64,000 nucleotides of DNA from Mya arenaria (Eukaryota; Mollusca; Bivalvia; Myida; Myidae): NCBI RefSeq assembly GCF_026914265.1, contig NC_069124.1, positions 24,619,989 through 24,683,988 of the forward strand. The letters are read 5' to 3'. The notes beneath the pieces are model-generated. The model was not told the DNA's origin, searched no databases, and was given only the letters and a program-made list of their open reading frames with translations. Both the position numbers and the translations under genes were made by a program. This document shows, one piece after another, positions 14,601-39,045 of this stretch. The stretch's first letter is position 1, and each line of letters opens with the position of its first letter.

Positions 14601-17600
14601 AAAAAAATACTTTAATAGCTCTGGCTGCCATGTTGTGCAGTTGACCGAAATGATTTGGGCAATTTGAGTAAAGGAGCACCAAACAAACATTTCTGTCAAG
14701 ATTTATCGAAAAAAGGTCATCGGTTTCGACGACAAGTCGTATAAAGTTTTTTTTTATTTTTTAGCTCTGGCAGTCATGGTGTGCAGTGGACTGGAACCAT
14801 TTAACAAATTTTGGTTAATGACCACCCAAGGAACATTTCTGTCAAGTTTCATCAAAATCTGATCATCGGTTAACATTTAATCTGAATAGATTATGAAGCA
14901 AATATCTAACCTGAACAAGAACTGACGAGATTGAATCGACTTGGTGTTTCACTTACACTTTTCGGCCATTTAAGTTACTAAAAATAGCTGTTTCATAAAC
15001 TTTCAGAATGTCACTTAAACGAAAATTAATGTTCAGTCTATATATACTTTCCTATGTATAAATGTAAGGTTTTTAAATTGATCTTTTTGTGAGAACTTTA
15101 TGCTTATATGTTTACTCATAAATTATTATTGTTTAAAAATTATTTAAAGATGCTATACGTGAAAAATTAAGACATTATTTTTTTCTATTAAAGGGAGGTA
15201 ATTCAGTAGTAAAATGTAATCAAAGCTATTAAAGCATGGCATTTCTTTTCTAACCATGTTGATATTATTACAGTCTATTCAAGCAAGATGCCTTTTGTTT
15301 TTACATAGTACCCATAGGTTCTGAAAAACAAGGAGCACTATTCCCAACAGAAGGATGTCACTCCCTATCACTGCATAGGATCATAATAAAGAAATGTTTA
15401 CTCAAACTGCAAGCTGCTCAATTGAAATAGGTATTTACCTCAAGCATACAGTTTTATAATGTGGCAAAATAGTCGGACTACTAGATTGTCATTCGGACTA
15501 GTAAAATATGCCATTATGCTAGTCCAACTGGCTAGTAGGTTAAAATGTTTTTCGTGAAGACTGCGGACGAGAAGTCCTTAAAGGTTTTTCTATTTTTAAC
15601 TCTCGCAGCCATGTTGTGCAGCGGACCGGAACCATTTGGGCAATTTTGGTTAAAGGGCATCCCGATGAACATTTATGTAAAGTTTCATCAAAGTCTGATA
15701 ATCGGTTTCTGAGAAGATGTAGTTTAACGTTTTTTTCTATTCTTAGCTCTGGTGCCCATGTTGTGCAGCAGACCAGAACTGTTTGGGCTATTTTGGTTAA
15801 GGACTACTCAAGTAACATTTCTGTCAAGTTTCATTGCAATACGATCATCGGTTTCTGAGGAGAAGTCGTTTAAAGGTTTTTCTATTTTTACCTCTGGGGG
15901 CCATCTTGTGCAGTGGACCGAAACCATTGAAGCAAATTTGATAAAGGACCATCCAAGGAACATTTCTGTTAAGTTTCATCAAAATCTGATCATCGGTTTC
16001 TGAGAAGATGTTCTTTAAAGGTTTTTCTATTTTTTTGCCCTGGCAGCCATGTTGTGCAGCGGACCGGAACCATTTGAGCAATTTTGGTTAAGGACCACCC
16101 AAGGAACAATTCTGTCAAGTTTCATCAAAATCTGCCTATCCGTTTCAGAGGAGATGTCGTTTAAAGATTTTGCTATTTTTAGCTGTGGCGGCCATATTGT
16201 GCAATGGACCAGAACTATTTGAGCAATTTTAATAAAGGACCACCCAAGGAACATTACTGTCAAGTTTCATCAAAATCTGCCGAACCGTTTCAGAGGAGGT
16301 GTCGTTTAAAGATTTTGCTATTTTTAGCTCTGGCGGCCATATTGTGCAATGGACCGGAACCATTTGAGCAATTTTGGTAAAGGACCACCAAAGGAACATT
16401 CCTGTGAAGTTTTGTCAAAATCCGCTTATCAGTTTCAGAGGAGATGTCGTTTAAAGTAAAGGTTTACGCACGCACGCACGCACGCACGCACTCACGACGG
16501 ACAATCTGTGACGACATAAGCTCCATGGCCTTCGGCCAGTGGAGCTAAACATTGTTTGCACAGAACGTAGTCTGCTGGGTGCTATTCTGTACATTGTATT
16601 TAGTCATTATGACGAATGATCCGAAAAGTGAAACAGACGAGCAAACGTCTGTTTCACTGACTTCTCAGGGTTAATACATTCAACACAATGTCGAATAAAA
16701 CCAGAACATATTTTATTAAAATAACTGTTGTGTCTGATATTCCCCGCATGTATTTCAGCCGTCCGATATTCACTACAAAACTACGCATGTGTCCGATTGA
16801 ACGGCGTTTTACTTCCTGCGTATAGCCGTAAAAACGGAGGATAGCCAAACGCTAACACATTCTACTGAATACGTCATAATAGATAATTTAATCCATAAGA
16901 GCGTTCAACAACGTCTCGGACCAATTATGTTTCGTAAGAGTCCAATGTGGCCAAATAGATGTTCGATACAACCACGGTAAATCGAGATCTTTTTTTATTG
17001 TGTGGAGCAAATCATAACCTTAAAAGCTATCTAAAATGATGGAACGATATTAATAATTTATACATATACTTAGAAAATTTTAGGGGGGCGCGGGCCGGGT
17101 CCGACCCCCCCCCCCCTGGATCCGCCTATGCAACCAATACGAATACCTAGTTTTGACGTATCTTTATATAAATTAGGAAAAACAGTAGGGGGTTTAATAC
17201 CTTTTTGATGATATCTGGAATATCACCGATCAAAAATGCAGGTGGTTTAAAAGGTATTCCCAACCTTTTAAAATAGCTCTGTTTATACCTGGTGTATCTG
17301 AAATATTATAACGAACTGAATTACTTTTTGTTGATTCCATATCGAAATACAAGCTGCATCACAAATTAAACGTGTCTAATGAATACAAATAGTGCAAGCA
17401 TAGTCCTGGGGCAGACCAAGGATTTATGTTAAAGAGGGATTGGCGCACTTTAGTGGTGCACGTCCCAGGTTGCTACGTTCGAGCCACCCCTTCTTTCACA
17501 GGAATCCATTAAAATAGGCTATGATAAGCAAGGTTGTTTTTTTCTCCCTTAATAACAAAATTGGACGTTTCCAGAGGAAAATGTTTTTAATATGTTATCT

Positions 17601-17813
17601 GTTTACGTTTTATCATAGCAACATATACCGTTCACTTGGATAATTTTAGGGTGTTGGATGCGCTGGAGCATCCCCACTCCCAGCCCTGGATCCGCTTATG
17701 TATATGTACATAATTCTAATAAGATAATTAATCACTTACGTGCAGATAATACCAACGAGACACACTATCACTAGTATCCAGTCTGGAATGTTTACTAAAT
17801 CAAGAATGTACAT
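5614..17813 (-). CDS. cytochrome P450, CYP3-clan-like, 14 exons
   Basis: Membrane-anchored haem-thiolate monooxygenase. Exons in coding order: 17740-17813, 17201-17297, 13091-13146, 12834-12930, 12160-12275, 11923-12014, 10558-10709, 10259-10386, 9216-9297, 8578-8735, 7511-7599, 6943-7080, 6274-6436, 5614-5691, about 506 residues, the usual family length. The first exon encodes the N-terminal hydrophobic anchor (MYILDLVNIPDWILVIVCLV). Later exons show the I-helix LGSYDTN, the K-helix EVLR, the PER triad at the end of exon 12 and the haem-binding FGLGPRNCVA with its cysteine near residue 450. YTMDMICQTGFG and HNDFLQLM are typical of the CYP3 clan. All junctions are in phase except exon 4 to exon 5, which is off by one base with the GT-AG sites I can see; this may be an assembly error, an unusual splice or a lesion. 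Substrate cannot be inferred. Confidence 0.9.
7135..7300 (+). repeat. dispersed repeat, second copy, in P450 intron 11
   Basis: It shares the ordered blocks AAGCTCAGTAGCC, GTTTAATGGCACATGG, CACAAACAAGAAGCATGG and AACAGCACAAAACTCCACAA with 1990-2145. It lies between P450 exons at 6943-7080 and 7511-7599 and does not touch splice sites. Confidence 0.55.
9310..10210. repeat. 36-43-bp minisatellite in P450 intron 8
   Basis: About 20 head-to-tail units built on GAGCCTATGAAATGAAGTG, TTTAAACCATTATGTCAAG and ACATT. Unit length varies because a short CATTGAG block is present once or twice. It fills nearly the whole intron between P450 exons 8 and 9. Confidence 0.85.
13555..14240. repeat. GCATTTCGCATT short-period repeat blocks
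   Basis: Two clusters (13555-13665 and 14085-14235) of degenerate AAGCATTTCGCATT-type units with a period near 13-16 bases, separated by unique AT-rich sequence. They lie inside the hAT-like element. The long reading frames across them are a by-product of the repetition. Confidence 0.65.
14479..16551 (+). mobile_element. Helentron-like non-autonomous element (pearl/HINE type)
   Basis: The left end reads AGGCACATCAGTGCC, a small hairpin, followed by GCTCCACTGGCC. The right end reads GGCCTTCGGCC, a hairpin, followed by AGTGGAGCTAA. The left GCTCCACTGGCC is the exact inverse of GGCCAGTGGAGC at the right, the subterminal inverted repeat known in Helentrons. Between them are about 6-8 tandem cores of roughly 150 bp carrying CATGTTGTGCAG and GTCAAGTTTCATCAAAA, then an ACGC microsatellite at 16468-16498. 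This order (cores, microsatellite, 3' hairpin) is known from bivalve pearl-type elements. No Rep/helicase is present. Confidence 0.65.
17640..17700. mobile_element. hAT-like element right end, fragment
   Basis: CCCTGGATCCGCTTATG at 17684-17700 matches the right end of the element ending at 17130. No convincing left partner is visible; the sequence from about 17399 (CATAGTCCTGGGG) is at best a decayed one. It lies between P450 exons 1 and 2. Confidence 0.4.
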
Positions 17814-18610
17814 GGCTAATGCATGTATTCGATATTATATAGTTCTTACTAAAATTGTATATCTTCTGTACTTCCTATTTGGCTGTACCACTCTTCACAA
17901 AGTTGTTTAATCTGTAAATGTAGCGACCTACATATGTGTTTATGCCTTTTTATCCATCGGAGCGAGACTGAGACTGCATAGGGTTAAGCGAGCTTTATCT
18001 ATCTATATATGGTAAACTTAAACACCATGCAAATAACGTATATGGGTCATCGCTATTTAAAGACAGTAAAATCGAATATTCGTATTTTGTTTTCAATGTA
18101 TTCTGATGACAATTGCTAATTTTTAGTGTTATTGAAGACGCACTTAGTTAAATTCAGTAGAATGATGTCCTTGTAAAATGAGGTTTAAATTTACCTTAGT
18201 TTACAGCTTAATTAACTTCTTCGTATGAATAATAATTGCATGGTCTGTACACTAGCTATATTTATGTTCGGTATATATCATCGGGACCTTCCGTAATTGT
18301 TTTGTGAACCTGGGGTGGTATTCAATATTCAACTTAAGTTAATACATCATCATGATACATCAGATCCCAATTAAGACTAGTATCAATACAATAAAATTTG
18401 CAGGCCAGTTTCGTAAAGTCCCTAATAGCTTATGTGGTTTATACATTATTTTTTTAAAACGATATTAAGGATTAATTGAGTATGCACACGTGATGGTTAA
18501 GATCAATTTGAAAATATTGATTGTCAATTATATATTTACACGTTAAAGTCACGGAAACCGAAACTTATCAAGTCACTTAGTTTGTTATGTTCTTCAGATA
18601 AAAAAGGTAT
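17814..18610. other. P450 5' flank and intergenic DNA
   Basis: This holds the presumed promoter of the P450 gene. I see no clear TATA box at a conventional distance and no other gene. Confidence 0.4.
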
Positions 18611-18771
18611 TATAGTTGGACTTGAAATTATTTTCCGAATTGACCTTTACTTTGGCAGAATGTTTTCATTATCACATATGAACGTTTAGGACTATCTACT
18701 ACTAACAAGAACAACAACAATTTCAATTATTCACAGTATAGTTTTCATATAGCAATTTACAACAGTGTCTT

Positions 18772-19074
18772 AATGCACCAGTCACTTGCAACAACGGCAC
18801 CCAGGCGCGGAGAATAGAGGGGACTTGCGATCCAGCCAAGCCAGGGTAAAATTCCCGCCCTGCTGGGGCGAACTGCTGGTAAAATCCCAGCAAAATGCCC
18901 CGCCCCCAGGGACCCTAGGTAGGACTCATTTTCCTCTATTTTTGGCGCGAAGACAAAACAACCGCATTCACCCGGCACTCCGAGACCACCTGAAGGGTAA
19001 AAACGCTGCCCATTTTCCCGGCTATCCCCAGATCTGGGGGGGTGAGGGGGCGTGGTTACAATTGACTGATGTAT
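18772..19074. mobile_element. GC-rich MITE, GCACCAGTC family, copy 1
   Basis: Ends are TGCACCAGTCACTTGCAAC on the left and GTTACAATTGACTGATG on the right, imperfect inverts. The GC-rich interior (CCCGCCCTGCTGGGG, GACCCTAGGTAGGAC) matches 41292-41595 in the opposite orientation. The paralogous 3' flank at 56275-56300 lacks it: there CAACAGTGTTTCAATAAAGGG runs straight through, so this copy inserted after the local duplication or was lost from the other side. The ORFs over it are incidental. Confidence 0.8.
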
Positions 19075-19247
19075 AATACAGGGATATTTACCAAAAACGA
19101 AAGGAGCATGACGCTCATGTCAGTTCTTCTTATTTTTTTGCAATAATCAGATTGTACTCTTTGGATTCGGTTGCCATATCCGTTCGGTTCTGTGTCAATT
19201 ATTTTATTTATTCACACAGTAATACACAAGTTTCACACACACATATA

Positions 19248-19427
19248 TATATGTCGACTACTGAGCTTGATCCAATTACCATATACGGTCAGAAAACATT
19301 TGTTATGAGCCATTTAAAACATAGTAATTGACGATTTATATAGTCAATTACTATGTTTTAAATGGCTCATAACAAATGTTTTCTGACCGTATATGGTAAT
19401 TGGATCAAGCTCAGTAGTCGACATATA
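19248..19427. repeat. perfect 85-bp inverted repeat with 10-base spacer
   Basis: Left arm 19248-19332 and right arm 19343-19427 are exact reverse complements by direct reading; the spacer is GATTTATATA. The right arm is homologous to 56460-56530 in the 3' flank of gene copy 2, which has only one arm. The left arm is therefore an inverted duplication specific to copy 1. The identity of the arms implies that it is young or maintained by conversion. Confidence 0.95.
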
Positions 19428-19916
19428 AAATATAAACCCTGTTAGAGCACAAACAACACTGAACGAGATACATAATTGTAAAAACACGAGTTAACATGGG
19501 CACAACCTCACACTCATCCAAACTTTCATCAATAACTATACAAGTCATCATGATGCAAGTCCTCGCGCTCATAACAAGTTTGCTGGAAAAAGCTACGTTA
19601 AAGCTTCTACTAAACAATGTCAAAAAGTGTGTATATATACGTACATACTTCTACATTAGTAGTGAATTAATTGCATTCCATTTCATTATTTTTCTGAAGA
19701 AAGCATACTTTGTTAGTGCAAATATACTTATGATTAGTATTTGTCAATACAAAGTATTATATGGAATTTATAAAATAAATCAATAAATCATTGACTACAT
19801 AAAATATTATAACATTAAACACAGACTAAACGGAATGTTCACTAAAATTCTTTGTACATTCTGTCGGCATATATAATCAAATATATGTTATTGTTCATGG
19901 GATACCGTTTCCTCTT
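19428..19916. other. 3' flank of gene copy 1
   Basis: AT-rich sequence between the palindrome and the last exon of copy 1. On the minus strand it is the expected 3' UTR and polyadenylation region. The first 40 bases resemble the dispersed repeat at 1990 and 7135. The segment is absent from copy 2. Confidence 0.45.
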
Positions 19917-33325
<13,409 letters not shown>

Positions 33326-33511
33326 CTGAAATGAAATATGAAATATGAAGGTATTTTCAAAAACATCAAATGCATGCGTTAAGAACCATATTTTAATTGA
33401 AACAGCTTAAGTGGAATTTTGCTTAGTTTTTCAGGTAGGATATAAACACAGTTGAACGGTTTAAAATTATTAATTATTTCATACACATAAGAATGCTTTT
33501 AAATTATGTAA

Positions 33512-33732
33512 TACAGTCAAAACTTCCTATGTGAAAGTCGTTAGGTTCTGTTAAATACATGTACTTCGAGATAACGAACATTCTTTATAACAGTTGATAT
33601 ATGTTATATACATGTGCATCGAGATAACGAACATTCGATAATCGAAATAAAAACTTTATAAACCGAAAAAATCGTCATTACAAGAACATTGAAATAATAG
33701 AGTTCGACATAGCGCGTTTCGACTGCATAATG
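33512..33732. mobile_element. pogo/Tigger-like MITE
   Basis: Ends ACAGTCAAAACTTCC and CGTTTCGACTGCATA are inverted, flanked by TA on both sides as expected of the Tc1/mariner superfamily. The interior repeats CGAGATAACGAACATTC twice. Confidence 0.6.
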
Positions 33733-34230
33733 GCTCACGTGTATACCTCAATATACATAAGTTTTGTTTCAGTATTTAAGTGAATTTACTCGTAAACTCA
33801 TTTACCTTATTAACTTAACCACTTAAGAGCGTGATATGGTTTAAAATCTGTATAGTTTAGACTCAGTTACAAGCAAACTTTCTCATACATTATGTGAATT
33901 TTAAGAAAAGCCTTTTAAAAGAAAGAAATGTTTTTGACTTTTTACTTATAAATGAATAAGTTGTTCCTGATTATTTTATTTATACATGATAACATATTAC
34001 TGTAAAAACACTCTCTTTTTGTAATTAGTAAAATTGGCAACAAGAAATCAGATTTTAAGGCCAAAATAAATTTCTTCCCTTTTACCATATACACAGGAAT
34101 GAAATAGTATATGTACATGAAAAAGTACTGGAGCATTTTCGAGAAACTTGGGCCGGATGTAAAATTTAAACTTTTTCAATACAAAAGAAATACAGAACAA
34201 GTTATTTGCTGTCGGAGTAATAGGTTTAAA

Positions 34231-34308
34231 TCGAGGGGTGAAAGCGAAAAGGTTCTAAGTGACATTTAATAAAGAAGAAGATAGAACCTTTTCGCTTTCA
34301 CCCCTCGA
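34231..34308. repeat. perfect 27-bp stem hairpin
   Basis: TCGAGGGGTGAAAGCGAAAA plus GGTTCTA at 34231-34257 is the exact reverse complement of 34282-34308, with a 24-base A-rich loop. Total 78 bases. It could be a minimal palindromic MITE or a transcribed hairpin; the sequence alone does not decide. Confidence 0.9.
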
Positions 34309-35084
34309 AATGATTGTACAATAACTACTTCTCTAGTTTTAGAATTTTGTTCAGACTGGGGGTTTTTTATCATAAATTCTATTGAGATAAAACAAATACA
34401 TTAAAGCATTCGCCCGGACGCCTCCAGTTTTCTTTTTATGAAAAAACTATTTTTTAAATGTTTAACTACTCTGTGCGTTTTTTATTTCTATTCAAAACAT
34501 ACATGAGATTTCGAATGAGGCATTGAATCTCCAATCTGCGCAGTAAGGGTTCATTTTTTGTAAATTTTAGTTAAGCAAACAGCACATCAGCTTCAAGCTG
34601 GTGCGCCTATTCTAATATCTTTAAAAGAAGTCTTAAAAATGATAATGTTTTGCAAAATATTTTTCGCAATGCGGCAAGATTAAATGCGTATTGTATTACA
34701 TATCTTAAAAAACGTATTCATCATGAAATGACGGCATTATATATATTTTTATTAAGTATATAATAAGTGTAATTATTCTTGACCTTATAAAGCAACGTTT
34801 TATGTTATTCAAAATAAATTACAAGCTTAAGACTGTTTAAGACTTAAAAAGAATATAAAATGTGTGCTCATCTAATACGAAAGAAATTGAACTCGTTTAA
34901 AACTGATAAGCTCACCAAAGCTCAATTTTAGAATTGCCACATTAAATAACACCACATTTAATATCCGCCCTATATGAAACTCAATATTCCATGTAAAAAT
35001 ATGTCACAAAATATGCGTTGCTTAATTGCGCAAGGTGGGCGGCTTATTCTGACATTGTGACGCCATATCATACTCTATATAAAT

Positions 35085-35740
35085 GGTATCAATAATGTTA
35101 GAATGACGTTAATAAACGAAATAGTTCACCATTAATTCCATAACAAGATGTTAGAAAGACTTTAATAAATGAAATATTTCACCATTAATTCCTTTATGCG
35201 ATTTTAGAATGACGTTAATAAACGAAATATTTCACCATTAATTCCATAACGCGATGTTAGAAAGACTTTAATAAATTAAATATTTCACCGTTATTTCTAT
35301 AACGCGATTTTAGAAAGACTTTAATAAATGAAATTTTCACCGTTAATTCCATAACGCGATTTTAGAAAGACTTTAATAAATGAAATATTTCACCGTTAAT
35401 TCTATAACGCGATTTTAGAAAGACTTTAATAAATGAAATTTTCACCGTTTATTCCATAACGCGATTTTAAAAAGACTTTAATAAATGAAATATTTCACCA
35501 ATAATTCCATAGCGCGTTGTTAGAATGACATTCATTAAAGAAATATTTCACCATTAATTCCATAACGCGATGTTAGAGAGACTTTAATTAAATTAAATAG
35601 TTCACCATTAATTCCATAACGCTACGTTAGAAAGACTTTGATTAAATTAAATATTTTTCACAATTTATTCCATAGCGCGATGTAAGAATGGCGTTAATAA
35701 ACGAAATATTTCACCACTAAATCGTCACGTACCTTGATAA
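35085..35740. repeat. 53-57-bp minisatellite
   Basis: About 12 head-to-tail units of GTTAGAAAGACTTTAATAAA, TGAAATATTTCACC and GTTAATTCCATAACGCGAT. Two variants (GACGTTAATAAACG and GACTTTAATAAATG) alternate in blocks. Confidence 0.9.
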
Positions 35741-36027
35741 TAATGCCAAGTTTAGTTATATCCATCAGACATGTTGATAACGTGCACTTTGATGCATGAA
35801 GCCACACTCGACTAGCACCTTGTAGATTTTCGCAGAGTCAATTTGCGCATTTTGACTTGAGTCGAAAATTACGCCCCGAATCAAGAAGGCAGTACCAATA
35901 ATCGATATGCGCCAATCGTAATAATTATATACAAAATAAGGCTGAGGCTACAAAGTGTGTTTTGTCGTGTAAGTCTTGGGTCTTGTGGTAACTTTATAGC
36001 TCATTTTTAATACAAGTTTTAAAACAT

Positions 36028-36260
36028 TTATTTAAATATGCACTCTTACTCCCAGATAAGATTTACCATTATAGTATTGTTTAAATATTCCAAAAAGGAT
36101 GAATAAATGTCGAACACAATGGTTCCTAGGAAGGATACCGAGTTTAATTTGAAAGAAATGAGCATTAAACACGGTATTTCTACCTTATGAGACTATAGTA
36201 GACCACAGTAAATCTTTGAGCATTCACCAATCATTTAATATTTTTGCGCTTTCTGCTATT
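36028..36260 (+). mobile_element. MITE, TTAAAG family, copy D, right end missing
   Basis: It starts TTTAAATATGCACTCTTAC and shares AAAGGATGAATAAATGTCG and CATTCACCAATCATTTAAT with the other copies. The right third is not present. Confidence 0.7.
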
Positions 36261-37315
36261 AAATATATAGAGGATATTTGTTTATTTCAGTGTAAGATCG
36301 TATTTTATTTCACGAGTGTCACAAAAAAACATATTTTCACGAGTGGCGAAAATTCAAGAAAAGTTAATTAATTAATTAATATTAAATATTGTTTTCGGCT
36401 TATATAAATTAGAATATCGTTAATCGTTTTCAAACCTCAAAATATGCATACTTCTACAATCAAAATGCTAAATGCTACATTAAAATCCTATCATTTTTAT
36501 TTTTTGCAAATATGTATTAGCACCTGTCTCGATTTAAAGAAACATACAACAAAGTTGAGAATTCGAATCAACCTTTCATACACGAGGGCCATAGTAGATG
36601 CTTTTCTCCCACCTCTGACAGTTAAACAAAATATAGTAAAAATTATTTTATATTATATAGGTACTTTTTTATCTTTACCCGTGCGCAAGATAATGATTTA
36701 CAGCATGGCCAAATATTTGGATCTACTCATCTAGGGAAGGAAAAGAAAATGATTTACAGAGTGGCCAAATGTGTGGATCTACTTATATGGGGTTGGAGTA
36801 ATATCTTTAATTTAATATATACAAATGGAAACACGAATATCACATGTCTTGTGTTTTAGATAATGCTGGCATTTTTGTAACAAAACAAGGTGTGTTCAAT
36901 TTTATTTTTTTGCATGTTTTGTTTGTTCATATACATATTTATCCATGAACGTTCAGATTTATCATTCGCCGTCTTTTGTTCAAGCGATCTCGAAATTTTG
37001 TTTATAAGTTCAGCATACAGCTCAAATACCATATCAATTTGAAGATATCTCTGAGGCTTCAGGATTCAAGCGTTACACACTTATCTGATAAATTGCTTAT
37101 ATGAGCTATCCTTAATATGTCTGGTAAAACAATGCCTAAATGCGTTACTAAATTTGTAATCAAAAGTTGTAAATTCCAAAGTTCTTTAGGTAAGGCTTAT
37201 TCCACGTTAAAACTAATGTAAAAATAGAAGTCCGGACAAGATGTATAAAAGTACTGCTTGAACTGCTACCTAATGTTGTTAGAACTTGCGCCATATCGAA
37301 TTGCTTGTACATTTA
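36261..37315. other. AT-rich stretch, no gene seen
   Basis: It contains a short AATT run at 36365-36385 and a direct repeat of a ~50-base block (AATGATTTACAG, ATGGCCAAAT or GTGGCCAAAT, GGATCTACT) at 36692-36730 and 36748-36785. No supported exon. Confidence 0.4.
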
Positions 37316-37317
37316 CG

Positions 37318-39045
37318 TTCTGCATGTGGTTGGTTTGCTGGCACGTATAGCGATTGCGCTTTACCGGCGGTTGGTTTGCTGGCACGTATAGCGATTGCGT
37401 TTTGCCGGCGGTTGGTTTGCTGGCCGGCGTTAGGCCGATGGTTTGTTTGCTAGCAGGTTTAGTATTTGCGTTATGCCAGTGGTTGGTTTGCTGGTACGTT
37501 TTGTGTTTGCGTTATGCCGGTAGGTGATTTGCTAGCACGTTAAGAAATTGCGTTTTGTCGACGGTTGGTTTGCTAGCACGTTAATTGCGTTATGCCGATG
37601 GTTGGTTTGCTAGCACGTTAAGTAATTGCGTTATGCCGATGGTTGGTTTGCTAGCACGTTAAGTAATTGTGTTATGCCGGTGGTTGGTTTGCTGGTACGT
37701 TTTGTGTTTGCGTTATGCCGGTGGTTAGTTTGCTGGTACGTTTTGTGTTTGCTTTATGCCGATGGTTGGTTTGCTAGCACGTTAAGTAATTGTGTTAAGC
37801 CGGTGGTTGCTTTGCAGGTACGTTTTGTGTTTGCGTTATGACGAAGGTGTGTTTGCAGGCACGGGTAGTATTTACGTTATGCTGATGGTTGGTTTGCTAG
37901 CACGTAAGGTAATTGTGGTATGCCGATGATTGGTTTGCTGTCACGATACTTGCACGTTTTGTGTTTGTTTTAAGCCGGCGGTTGGTTAGCTAGCACGTTT
38001 TTCCGGCGGTTGGTTTGCTGGCACGTTTTTCCGGCGGTTGGTTTGCTGGCACGTTTTTCCGGCGGTTGGTTTGCTTGCACGTATAGCGATTCCCTTTTGC
38101 CGGTGGTTGATTTGCTGGCACACTACTTGCACGTTTTGTGTTTTCGTTATGCCGTAGTTGGTTTGCTAGCACGTTAAGTAATTGCGTTATTCCGGTGGTT
38201 GGTTTGCTAGCACGTTTTGTGTTTGCGCTATGCCGGTGGTTGGCTTGCTGGTACGTTTTGTGTTTGTCATATGCCGGTGGTTGGTTTGCTGGCACGTTTT
38301 GTGTTGATGTTCTGCCGGTGGTTGGTTTGCTAGCACGTTAAGTAATTGCGTTATGACGGTAATTGGTTTGCTAGTACTTTTTGTGTTTGCGTTATGCTGG
38401 TAGTTGCTTTGCTAGCACGTTTAGCAATTGCGTTGTGCCGTTGGTTGGTTTGCAGGCACATTTAGTAATTGCATTATTCCGGTGGTTTGTTTGCATAGTC
38501 GTTTTGTTATTGCGTTATGTCGGTGGTTGGTTTGCAGGCACGTTCAGTAATTGTATTATGCCGGTGGTTGGTTTGCAGGCACGTTTAGTAATTGCGTATT
38601 GCCGGCGGTAGTTTTGCATGTACGTTTTGTTATTGCGTTATGCCGGTGGTTGGTTTTCGAGCACTTTTTTGTTGCGTTTTGTGGTATACCTGGTATAGGT
38701 TTGCTAGTTTGTTTTAATGCGTTTTCCTGGTGGTTGTTTTTCTAGCACGTTTTCATTGCGTTTTGCGGTATGTTGCTTTGCTAGCACGTTTTAATGCGTT
38801 ATGCCGGTGGTTGGTTTGCAGGCATGTTCAGTAATTACGTTATGCCGGTGGTTGGTTTGCAGGCACGTTCAGTAATTGCGTTATGCCGGTGGTTGATTTA
38901 CGAGCACGTTTATTAATGCGTTTTCGGTATGTTGGTTTGCTAGCACATTTTAATGCGTTTTGCCGGTGGTTGTTTTTCTAGCACGTTTTAATGCACGTGT
39001 TTTGTTGTTTTTTGCCGGTGGTTGGTTTGTTGTAGATAACAGGCA
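37318..39045. repeat. ~41-bp minisatellite, GCCGGTGGTTGGTTTGC family
   Basis: About 40 units of TGCGTTATGCCGGTGGTTGG, TTTGCTAGCACGTT and a variable TTGTGTT or AAGTAAT segment. Unit length varies around 40. GC-richer than its surroundings, and open in several frames by repetition only. Confidence 0.93.

Larger units (their letters stand above)
13306..17130. mobile_element. hAT-like (5-bp duplication type) non-autonomous element in P450 intron 2
   Basis: The ends are CAGTGGCGGATCCAGG on the left and CCTGGATCCGCCTATG on the right, inverted repeats with two mismatches, each followed inward by a poly-G or poly-C run. CAACC directly precedes the left end (13301-13305) and directly follows the right end (17131-17135), a 5-bp target-site duplication as in the hAT5 group. 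No transposase is visible. The 3.8-kb interior holds a GCATTTCGC repeat block, a Helentron-like element and AT-rich filler. It separates P450 exons 2 and 3. Confidence 0.7.

Noticed and set aside
15616-16263. ORFs over the ~150-bp tandem cores
   Set aside because: They belong to the Helentron-like element; the frames are not kept from unit to unit.
18757-19076. Proline-rich ORFs on both strands
   Set aside because: They lie inside the GC-rich MITE, and a diverged copy at 41292-41595 does not keep the frames.
37626-38745. Cys/Trp-rich ORFs over 37.6-38.7 kb
   Set aside because: Products of the 41-bp minisatellite; there is no start context and no conservation beyond the unit.
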